The notes below the pieces were generated by a model. It had not been told where the DNA came from, ran no database searches, and saw only the letters and a list, made by a program, of their open reading frames with translations. 64,000 nt of DNA, from NCBI RefSeq assembly GCF_022496765.1, contig NZ_VANV01000006.1, positions 136,967 to 200,966 of the forward strand. The letters are read 5' to 3'. The stretch is from Acidaminobacter sp. JC074. GTDB taxonomy: Bacteria > Bacillota > Clostridia > Peptostreptococcales > Acidaminobacteraceae. Both the position numbers and the translations under genes were made by a program. Shown here one piece after another: positions 1-12,100 of this stretch; the first letter of the stretch is position 1, and the number at the start of each line of letters is the position of its first letter.

Positions 1-150
1 TGGAGAAGCAGAAGCTGAAGAATCAGTAGGTGGAGAAGCAGAAGCTGAAGAATCAGTAGGTGGAGAAGCAGAAGCTGAAGAATCAGTAGGTGGAGAAGCA
101 GAAGCTGAAGAATCAGTAAGTGGAGAAGCAGAAACTGAAGAAGAAATTGT
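1..150 (+). repeat. 30-bp tandem repeat encoding GEAEAEESVG
   Basis: Four near-identical 30-bp units (1-30, 31-60, 61-90, 91-120) and a diverged fifth begin at the left edge and continue in frame into the surface protein. The units encode an acidic spacer. Near-perfect identity between units suggests copy-number variation by slippage. The full copy number lies outside the window. Confidence 0.95.
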
Positions 151-3100
151 ACAAACGACAGCTATAGTTACACAGGAAGTGATACCTGAAGGTGCGATTG
201 CTGCATTTGAAATTTTTGACTCTACTGGTACTGAATATTCTTCATATAGGATTTCTAGACACACATTAAGTGGTGGACCGTATGATGATGAGTTTTCAGA
301 AGGTATCTATTATATTAAAGGATCGTCTGTGGTTGGTGAGTATTTAATAATGGCAGCAGCTAAGACAGGAACTGACTCTTTTAGTCCAACGCAAGCATTT
401 AGTGTGGTACAAAACGGAGAAAATGTTATTGCAAAAATAGGTGAAACTGTTTTAGATCCGGCTACCCCATATCCAATACATATTCAAAAGGGTATCGAAG
501 CAGGGAAAGTCTTAGATACATCAAATAGTGTTCTCCCAAATTTAGAGTTGCGATTCTTTTTAGAAGAAAATGAGGGTAGAACATGGTTGGCAAACGCTGA
601 ACCTCGTGCAGATGGTACTTTCTATTTACCAGCAAACAATGACGGTGGAATAGATGGAAACTACCACGTTGAAGCCGATGTTTTCTCATTTGATGTGATT
701 AATTGGCAAGATGATTATATTATCTCAGGTGGTAATCTTACACCAAAGAATCTTATAATGCCAGATTGTAATGTCTATGGTTATATCAAAGATGAAAATG
801 GCGACCCATTAAATAATGTTGATTATTATGTAGATATTCGTGATAGTAATGGTAATGGTTATGATGTTGGTCATTATAACAGTAACAGTCAAGACTACTT
901 TAAAGTTGGTCATCTACCAAAAGGTGATTACACAATATATGTAGTGCCACAAGGTGAGACTGCTAATACTTATGCATCTTCTTTACCTGTATCGGTAACA
1001 ATTGATGCCGATACTGTACAAAAAGATTTACAGTTTAGACTAAAAAGTGATATTCCATTAAATATATTAATAAATGAGTGTCAGGTCTTACGTACAAATG
1101 ATGATCATTTCTATTTTGATGTAACTCTTGAGGGTACAGTTGATGAGGATGAGAGCAATTACTCATTAAGAATTCTTGATACGGATGATTCATCAGTTGT
1201 TTTAGATGTGAGTGATTATCACTGGAGAGAAGCCTATATCAAAGAAGGTAACTTAAGGCTTAAAGGTGAAATAAATCTCAATAAGAATGCTATTGCACCA
1301 AAAGATTACGAACTAGAAATTACACATGATGGTAAAGTCACTAAAACAGATGTCAAGGTAACTGACCAAGTGGTCTTAAATGGCAATTTTTATCTTGGTA
1401 GTGGCACAGAGAATGAAGATGGAAATGATATAACATATCATTATTTCGTAATTCATACAGATGGTTATCAAGATGCTAATGTTACTGCACACCAAATTGG
1501 CAATGCAGATGTAGGTTCTGGTGAAACCTTTGAGCTTGTAGAAGGAATGAGTCGTGAAAGACTTATGAAAATCAAGTTTACCGAAGAACCGGATTATGTT
1601 TTAATAGATAATTATGAGTATAAAGCTCCATTTGTTAAAGATGTAAAGCTAAGTACATATAAAGAAGCTTTAATGACAGTAGAAAATATTGCTACTGGTA
1701 TTAGAGTCAAGTTTTATAGTGATAATTTAAATGAAGGAGATATTACTGATTTACTTATCAGAACAAACGAAGAAAACGCACAGTTTGTTAGTGTTATAGA
1801 TGCTGCAACTGAGTCTAAAATGACTGATAGCTTCGTTGATTATATCCAGTTTGATATTCCTTATGATGATTCATTTGCAAATGCAGATTACAAATTTAGA
1901 TGGGAAATAGGTAATGACAGTTGGGAACATGGATATTTTTACCTTAACTTTGAGTCGCCACTACTAGTACTAAATGTTGTTGATACTGATGGTGAATCAG
2001 TAGATCGTTACAGGTATTCTAGAAGTCACATGACTGGTGATAATTTGGAAACATATGATAGTGGCAACCAGATTTTTGTAAGTAAGACGTCTGGCCTAGG
2101 AACCTATGCTTTGATGGCATCAGCCAAAGAAGGTACTAATTCATTGAGTGAATTATTCAAGTTTGAAATTTACATGGATGGAGATGATAAAAAGGTTAAG
2201 TACATTGATGGTAATGATATTACGTCCGCACAAGATCTTGTAATTCAGAAAGGTGTTCTTGCTGGTACAGCAAAAGATTATACTGGTAGAGTGCTGAATG
2301 AAGATGCAGAAGTAAGGTATCATCTGATAAATGGCGATGACCATAGTTGGATTGGTAATGCAGCAGTAAGAGCTGATGGTTCTTTCTATTTGCCAGCGGA
2401 TATAAATGGAAATCCAATTAATGGCACTTACGAAGTAGAATTGGATGAGTATTCAATGACTGCTGTTAATGGCTATCATATTTATGAAGTTGTAAACAAT
2501 GCTTTTACACAAGCAGATCTTATTATGGAAAAATGTATGATCTTTGGTTTCATTGAAAGACCGAATGGAGATGTTTTAAATTACAATGACTATGAGATTG
2601 TAGTGAAAGATGAAAATGGGAAACATTATGATGTAGGTCATTATAACAGTAATGGTAATGCTTACTATAAGCTTGCTCATGTTGAAAACAAGATTTTGAC
2701 AATTCGACTTTATCCCAAAAATGGAACGATTGATGAAGGTTATGCATTATCTGAAGAATATCAGGTAGAGGTGTTAACATCAAGAGTCAATCAAAACTTA
2801 CGCTTTAGAAATGCAGGAGATGTAGAGACAACTATTATAGAAAACAAAGTTGAAATTGTTGCTTCAAACAATGATCACTTTAGATTTGATATGGTTCTTG
2901 CAGCAACTGACGATAAAGATCCTGCAAACTATACAATAAAAATTAAGAACGATAGTGGGGCGATAATCTTTACTGCTGACACAATCGATCATGATTTCCA
3001 TTGGTTCGATATTCATGATTATGAGACGGGTATTAGAGCTAAGGGTGAAATTAGACTAAATGGTACATTAGTTGAACCAGGCAATTATACACTTGAAATA

Positions 3101-6100
3101 ACCAATAATGATGGTAGTGATAGTGTTGATGTAGTGGTTACTGATCTTTCGGTTATAGAAGGGAATAATTATGTTGGTAGTGAGACTGTTGAAGAGGATG
3201 GTCAACCTGTCACATATTATTACTTCAAAGTATATATTTCCAACTATAAAGAGATGAATGTTGATGTCTTTGATTCAGAAGGCAACGACATTGGTGATGG
3301 AAGTACATTTGAGTTCAGAGAAGGTCACAACCATGAGTACTTAATGAAAATAAAGTTTAACGGCGATGCAGAATATGTTGAGTTAAATGACTGTTTGCTA
3401 ATGGATGAAGAAGCCAATAAAATTCATGTTGGTGAAGGTATTGATCCAATTCTTACAGTACAAAATACAGCTCATGGCAATGTAATTCGTTTGTATAATG
3501 ACAACTTGAGTGTCAATGATATAGACGAGCTAAAGATTAAGAGCAATGAAGGCAATGCTGAATATGTACAGATATTAGATAAGGTAACAGCTACTAATGA
3601 AACAGATAGTTTTGTAGATTATATTCAGTTTGTATTACCATTTGGCAATGAATTTGAAAACGGCAAGTATAGAATAAAATGGGTAGTAAACAATGACTCA
3701 TGGTCATCAGGAGATTATCCTCTTAACTTTACTGCGCCGTATTATGTGTTCAAAGTAACTGATGCCTCAGATACAATGCTAAAGGACTATGATGTCGCAT
3801 TTTCTAATCAATCTGAAGGAGCGGATATCTCTTATTCTGTAACAGATGATGAGATTATAATTAATGCTGACACTAGTGATGGAGATTACGCATTTACAAT
3901 TGCACCTAGAACAGGTGATGAAGCGTTTAGTGAAACTCTCAAGTTTAGAATTATTGGTGGGAAAGCATGTGAGCGAGATGAATCAAATACGCCACTTGCA
4001 GAAAATATAGTAGTTAAATCAAGACCAGGTGTTGAAGCGGGTCAAATGCTTGGTATTGACGGTAACATTGCTAAGAATGCTTATGTGAATATTCACTATA
4101 AGCCATTAGATGGACAATATGACTGGGTTGCCAACTTCGAAGTTAGAGAAGATGGTAAGTTTTACTTACCAAATGAACATGGTGAGTATGAGCTTAAACT
4201 TGAGTCGAATGACAAGTATTCAAGCTTTAGAGATATTGATTATTATACGGTAGATGAAAACGGTTTGGATCAAGCGAGAAATTTACAATTACAAACGCTA
4301 AATTTAGCAGGTATTTTAAGAGACCCTAATGGCGAACCGCTTAAGCAAGACGATTTGTACATAACATTAAGAGATAGTAAAGGTATATCTTATCATGTAG
4401 ATACACATCATATGTATGATGAATCATTAGGTTACGACATTGTCCACTATTTTGCAGGTGGGTTAGATGCAGATACTTATACAGTGACTCTTATACCTCG
4501 AAGCTATTTTACTGAGAAGGGATATGGATCATCACTGACAAAATCTGTATCATTGGGACAGAATTTAATTGAAGAAGATCTTCAGTTTAGAAACATAAGT
4601 GATGTACCATTTGGATTGGTTACAAACTATGCTAAAGTACTTTCTAGTCAAGATGACAGAATCTACTATGATGTTGTTTTAGAAGGTACAGCAAGTACAA
4701 ATACTGACGATTATACAGTAAAAATCAAAAATGGTAATGATATTATCGAACCTAGTGATTTCGAATTTGTAGATGCATTTAATTACAATGGTCCAATTCG
4801 TTTAAAAGGTAAGATGATGATTGATACAAAGTTAGGTAATGGCAACTATGAGTTACTTGTTACTTACAATAATGAAACTATCAATGTGCCATTTGAGTTA
4901 ACAGATGAACTGATTTTAGATGGTTCTGAATACCTTGGTTATGCAGGTGGTAAACATTATACTCATATTCATTTAGCCAATGCCGATGGTAATGACATTC
5001 AGGTAAAGCTGTTTGATAAAGATAATCAAGAGTTAGGTACTGTGACTGCGACTGTTCTAGAATCTAGGTTCAGAGATTATTATATGTCTTACACCTATGA
5101 CAATGTAGATTACATGGTTATAGACGGTGCTAGATTACAGTCAGATGGTAGAAATAGAGTTTATACAAGTGATCAAATCCATGATGTGCTTATAAAAGTA
5201 GAAACGCTAGATGATGGAAATCACATAAAACTTTATAACAGTATGCTAAAAGTAGATCAGCTCAAATCTTTCAAAATCAAAAATGATAAGGGACAAGATG
5301 AGCTAATAGGTGATTCTAACTATGAAATCAAAACACATACCGACTTATGTGGTGGTATTGAAATTATTGTTCCTTTCGATGATGCAAAAGAAAGTGGATA
5401 CTATGGCTTCTATTTCAATATAGAACAAGCATTAGATAACAATGATGTACATCAATATCAAACTGATAGAGGTGATTACTATTTAGCTTATTCAGCGCCA
5501 ATATTTAAAATTAATGTCAAGGATTCGAACAATAATCCAATTAGCAATTATTATGCTATGACATCATATGAATCTGATGATGCAGAACTTAAGTTGACTC
5601 GCATGGAAGATATCGTAACAATTTATGAAGATTCTAAAGATGGAACGTATACCAGTGTTATGGCGCCAAGAACAGGTGATGAAGTTTACTCAGAAAGATT
5701 TGAGTATAAAGTTGAAAGTGGCGTAGTTGTTAACCTAGAAGGTAATCCTATTCAAGGTCCTATAACCATGAACACTCGAGAAGCTCTTGTTGTAGGTACA
5801 GCTCATAATGCTGATGGTTCTTCGATCAGTCAAGCATTCGGTTCTGTTGATCGTATCATAGAAAATGAAGATGATAAGTGGGATGGATCAATATTCTTTG
5901 ACGAAAACAACAATATTAAACTGCCAACAGTCGATGGTAAATATAGAGTAAGTTTGAAACCTTACTATGGTAGACATGACGTTGTAGTAACAAATGCTGA
6001 GTATGAAATCTCAGGTGGACAATTAGTCGGTGATACCACTAATATTACTATGAATAAGACACAAATTGGTGGTGAAGTACTTGCACCAGATGGTTCTTCT

Positions 6101-9100
6101 GTAGAACACGGTGATTATAGAGTTATTCTAAAGAATTCAGATGGTGACGAGTTTGAAGCTGATTCTTATGAAGTAGACGGAAAGCACTACTATAGAGCTG
6201 GTGGTTTACAAGCTGGTGATTATGAAGTGACTTTAAGGGCTGATGGTGCTTATCATGAGTTGAGATATACTGGCTCTGTTCCAACGACAGTTACAATCAG
6301 TGATAGCAAAGTTGAAAAAGATTTGAAATTCAGAAACATTGATGATGTTAAGGTTCTTACAATCAAGCTGGTACAGGAAGATGGACAAACACCTTATGAA
6401 GGACACCTATTTGCTCACGCAAGATGGAATCCACTTCACTTTGAGTACTCGATCGTTAATAGTGATGTGATATTCAGCCACTTTGATAATGGTTCTTATG
6501 ACATGCTCATTATGAATAATGATGATTTAGAAACAGCTTTTATTTCAACTAAGAAAATTACTATAGAAGCTGAGAATGGTCTGGTAAAAGTAGATGGTCA
6601 AGTTCAAACAGAGATAACACTTGTAGTTAAGGAAAGACCATTACAAATTGCTGCAAAAGTATTAATGCCTGATGGCTCTGACGTTGGTGATTTGCAGGTT
6701 GCATCATTATTAAGAACAGACACAGGTAAGAGTGTTGATTTCTTCCATGGTGAATCCATCAATGGTCATGATGCATACTTTATGCTAGAACCAGGTGACT
6801 ATATTATGAGATTAATTCCGTGGTCAAATGCAACTTATGCAATGCCAGAGGCAATAGCATTTACAATAGATGCAAACGGTGAATCTTCATTAACTGATAA
6901 GTATATAACGAAGAACCTAAAGACGCCAAATGTTACAGGTACTATATTCCATTCAGACAATACACCTGTAAATACAAGAACGTACTTTGTTGAAGCGACA
7001 TCTACAGATGGCCAAGGCATTTCATATATGTCAAAAGCAGAACAAGATGGTAACTACAGCTTTAACTTACCTCAAGGCACATATTCATTAATCGCTTATG
7101 ATGTTCAAATGGAAATTGCATCAATAGATTATTATGAAGTAATAGTAGGTTCTGAGAATGTAACAGGTCCTGATTTGGAAATGACAAATGCTCAAGGAAC
7201 ACTTGAACATTTAAAGACTGAGGCAAATAATATAGGTACTGATGGCTTTACAGTCGATAGCAAGACTACATTCGAAGATGCACGTGATGCAGCAAATGCT
7301 ATAAACGATGAAACATCTAATCTTGACAAGTTAAATGTACTTTATGATTTAAGAGATGGCATGAATGGACTTAAGTTAACTGATCCAACAGTATCTGTCT
7401 CTACAGATAGTTTGACAAATGAAGATGTTATCGTAACTGTGGACAAGCACTTTACGACAAGTGATTCTAATTACAAGACACTTTATGATGATGGTGAAAA
7501 TTGGGTTGAGTTCACAAACACACTTACTATTAAAAAGAATCAAACTGTAAAGATTATGACAGCTTATGACAATGGCTCTATGCAGTTTGTATCTGAGGTA
7601 GTTGAAAAAGAAATAAATAATATTGATAAAGAAAAACCTTTACTAACACTTGTTGGCGATCGTCAAGTAGAGATTAGGTATAACACTGTATATACTGACG
7701 CTGGTAAAGTTGTAGAAGAGGGGATTGTACCAAGTGTCGAAAACACAGTAGATACCTCTAAGCTAGGAGACTATATTTACAAGTACACGGCTACAGATGC
7801 TGCAGGTAATGTATCAACTCAAACACGTATAGTTAAAGTTATTGATGATGTAGATCCTATAATTTCTATTACTGATACAAGCGGCAACGCGCTTTCTGAA
7901 ACAGAAAATGTGATTGGTACAAATGTTGAATTCAAAGTAACTGGATCTGATGAATACGATCAGGATCCAACTATAGAAGTTGTTGCAAATGGTTCTGTTG
8001 TGAATCTTGCAGATGGTAAATATGTTGTTCCAATGCTTTCTGGAGACAACTTCATCCTTGCTAAGATTACAGACGAATCAGGCAATACAGCACAGTCAGT
8101 TATAAAAGTTGTTAACCATGAAATGGTACTAACGCCTTCAACTGATGACTTAACGAATCAAAGTGTAGATGTCACAGCAACAGTCGTTGGTGTTGATGGT
8201 GAAGTATATACCAATAATGCCGGACAAACGTCAAATGTTTCAACTGCTGATGAAAATGGTGATGTAACCTTTGTTGCTAAGATAGATGGTTTGACTACTA
8301 ATTCAAAGGTTTACACTTATTCAGTAGACAATATTGATAAGATTGCACCTGAGAAACCTTCTATAGCAGCTGATTCGATGGATTTAACAAATGAAGGTAC
8401 ATTCTTACAAATGACTGGTACAGAAAATCTTATGTATCAAGTTAATGCAGGTAGCTGGACTGATTATCCTGGTTCGATTTACTTAGATGCCAATGCTACT
8501 GTAAATATTAAAGCAGTAGATGATGCAGGTAATGAAACTTCTGGCGATCCGATTACAGTTGATTGGATTGACAAGGAAGCGCCTACTGCGTCAGATGACC
8601 CAGTTATTAAAGTTGATGGTAAAGAATACGACGACAATGACTATATCGTTTCTGGTAATGTTGTTACTTTAGAATTAACACTTACTGATAACAATGAAAA
8701 TTTAAAAGTTTATACCAGATTTAATGATGAAGATGTTGTTGTTGCAGATGCATTAAAAGACACACCATTTATCCATACAATCACTTTACCTAATGTATCA
8801 TCCGATACTAATAAAGTGAAAGTTTGGGCATATGATCAAGCTGGCAATAGAGTTGATTTTGGACTGAATGAATATGTACAGTCATTTAATTTAAAGATTG
8901 ATGTGCATGCACCAGTTATGATCATGAATGGCGGACATGCGACAGTTATGCTTAAGGGTGTTTATAAAGATCCTGGCGTAGTTGCATATGATGATTTAGA
9001 TACAAACTTAAGTGTAAGTGTTACTGATGGCGTTAACTTAGGTGCTGTTGGTGATTATACAATCAAGTACAATGTAAGTGATGCTGCTGGCAATGTAGCA

Positions 9101-12100
9101 ACAGAACTTATAAGAAATGTATCTGTTGTTGATACAGTAAAACCTATGATTACGACAGATTTAGAAGATAAAACAGTCAATAAATCAGCATTTGAATTTG
9201 CCGCAAGTGCTGAAGACAATGATGCTGTTACAAGTTGGACAGTGACTCATGATGGACAAACTCTAACGGGTACAAATGATGTTTACTCAGTTACATTAAA
9301 TGTAGGTGAAAATACACTTGTACTTACAGGTTCAGATGCTTCGAACAATGTATCTACAGAAACTTATGTAGTGACATTTGAACAACCTGATACAGACAAT
9401 CCATATATGACTCAAAATATTACTGTTCCGACAAATAAAACAATCACGGTAGAAGTGACATATCCTGATGGTGCTAGTATCAAGAAGTATGCAGTTTTAG
9501 ATGTAGCTGGTCTTACTGATATTAATGCAATCACATGGAGTGATTATTCAGATGCTATTGAACTTACTGCAAACAAGGTGATTTATGCATATTCTCAAAT
9601 GGATAATGATAGTTTACCTTCAGAATTGGTTTCGTTGGTCGTAGATAACTATGATGCTACTGCGCCAAACACACCAGTTCTAACACCTACAACGACTGAA
9701 CCAACGAATCAAACGCTTGGTATCACAGTTCAAGGTGAAGGTACGATTTATTATCAAATAGGTCAAACATTTGATAAAGATGCAGTAGAACTGACTAAAC
9801 TGTCTGTTTACTCATCACAGATTACAGTGGATCAAAATACGACTATTTATGCGATAGCAGTTGATGAAGCTGGTAATAGATCTGATCTTGCTGAACTTGT
9901 TGTTAGTAACATAGATACGCTACCTCCTGTAGGTGAAGTTGTTTATTCAACTAAAGCCGCTACAAGTAGTGATGTTATTGCAACCTTAATCGTTAAGAAT
10001 GGTGAAGCATACGAGATTGCAAATGATGGTCCAAGATACCATACTTTCAAAACAAATGGTAATTATACATTTAACTTTAGTGACCTAGCTGGTAATACAA
10101 GTTCTGTAACTGCAACCGTTGACAATATTGACAAGGCGAATCCTGTTATCAATAGCAAGAGTGTAACAGTGAATGGCCAAGCAGTAGACTTTGTTAAAGG
10201 TGGCGACTTAGTGAAAGTTACTTATCAGGTAGCTGACGCTAAAGAAGTCTCTGGAACAGTAGATTTAGGAAACTTAGTAGTAGGTACACCATTTAAGGTG
10301 TCAAACACAAATAATATATATACTTTAGAGGCTAACTTACAAGTACCAGGTGATTTTAATGGTACAGTAGCTGTTAATGCAGTGATTAAAGACGCTGCAA
10401 ATAACAAGGTAAGTGATGTTTCTCAAGAAACACTCATCATCGACAATGTTGATCCAGTATTTAATGTAAGATTTAACAACACAATCAACAATGGTTATAT
10501 CACAGATGATGTTATAGATACAGTCATTACAAATGATGGTTCATCAATCTTCTATGGCTTCAGTCAAGCTAATGTAGATGAGGCAATCACTAACTTAGAT
10601 ACAGCTCTAAACAATGCTGAGTTTAAAGATGGTGAATCACACACAGTTTACTTCAAGGGTGTAGACAAAGCCGGTAATGAATCAGATGTTACTAGCTTAA
10701 CATTTAAGTGGGATCCAGTTGAGCCTGCAGCACCGACAGTGAACTTTGAAGATAAAGATGTAACAAACTTAGAATTATTCCCAATCAGTGGTTTTGCTGA
10801 ACCAGGCAAAATAACAATAATGCGTGGTGAAGAATTACTATTTAATGGGGCAACAAGTGATTATATTGCAGGTATAGACATCAGTCTAAGACCTGGTGAT
10901 AATGTATTAACACTTAAGGCAACAGATTTAGCTGGTAATGTAACGGTAACACCTCTAGTAACAACCTTGAAATTAGACGTTGAAGCACCAGTTATTGATG
11001 TAACATTAAGAGAAAGTGATGACAAAATTGTTATCACAAGTGATGAAAAAGTTTATAATGCAACATACATGTTAGATGGTAATGCACCAGTAGCAATTAA
11101 TCTTGAAGATATGTCAGAAGTTCTAGAAGCGATTACAGATGATGGCGAACACTTCTTGTATATTTCAGGTGAAGATGAAGCTGGAAATACAGGTGTAGGT
11201 AGATTATCATTCGTAACTGTTGCAGCTGAAACATCAGAGCAAGAACTTTCAGAAGGCATTACCATGAACTCAGGTTCGTTCTCTGATTCAAGTCAGATGG
11301 TTGTTAGAACATTTGAAGTGGATGCAGGTACAGACATGGGCTTCGTTGGTGAAGCAATCGACTTCGAACTTGATGAAGGCGTTACAGTTGGTAATAATGG
11401 TGTTGTAGTTGACGTCTATGTAGGACTTGGTTATCCAGAAAATACAAAGCTTAACTATTACCAAGAATCAACTGGGACATGGTTACCACTAGACAACAGT
11501 GCAGCAGATGGTGATTCATACTATAACTTCAATGACGGTGAAAAGTATGTAGAGTTTAATATCAATGCAGACGTTGCTGGTGGCGAAAAGATTATTACAG
11601 TCTATGATGCTGATGATGTCGGTCAAACTAGAACACTGGTTGAAGCAGGACATATTGTTGGTATTTTAAAACACTTCTCTGGTTATGCAGCAATTGAAGA
11701 TACAACACCACCAGAGTTAACAATTTCAGTTGAAAATGAAGTTGAGTATACAACAGCAGCTACTTATACAGTGACTGCTACAGTTTCAGAAGCAGCGACA
11801 ATAACTCTTTATAAGGCGGATGGCAGGACTGAAATCGAGTCTAAAGTTAAAAATTCAGCGGGTAGCGTTACTTTTGATCTACCGTTAACAGATGATGAAG
11901 CTGAGAATACCTTTAAGTTTAAGGCAGTAGACTTGGCAAGTAAAGAGTCGCCAGTTCAAACTTTCAGTATTAAGAGAGACTCTTCTGCACCTGTCTTTGC
12001 AACAGCTACTATTACAGGCACATACAAATCAGGTTCAGTAAGTAAGACAAAAGGTGATACTGATGCATTGACAGTGACTGATGCTAACTTAGATATCAGC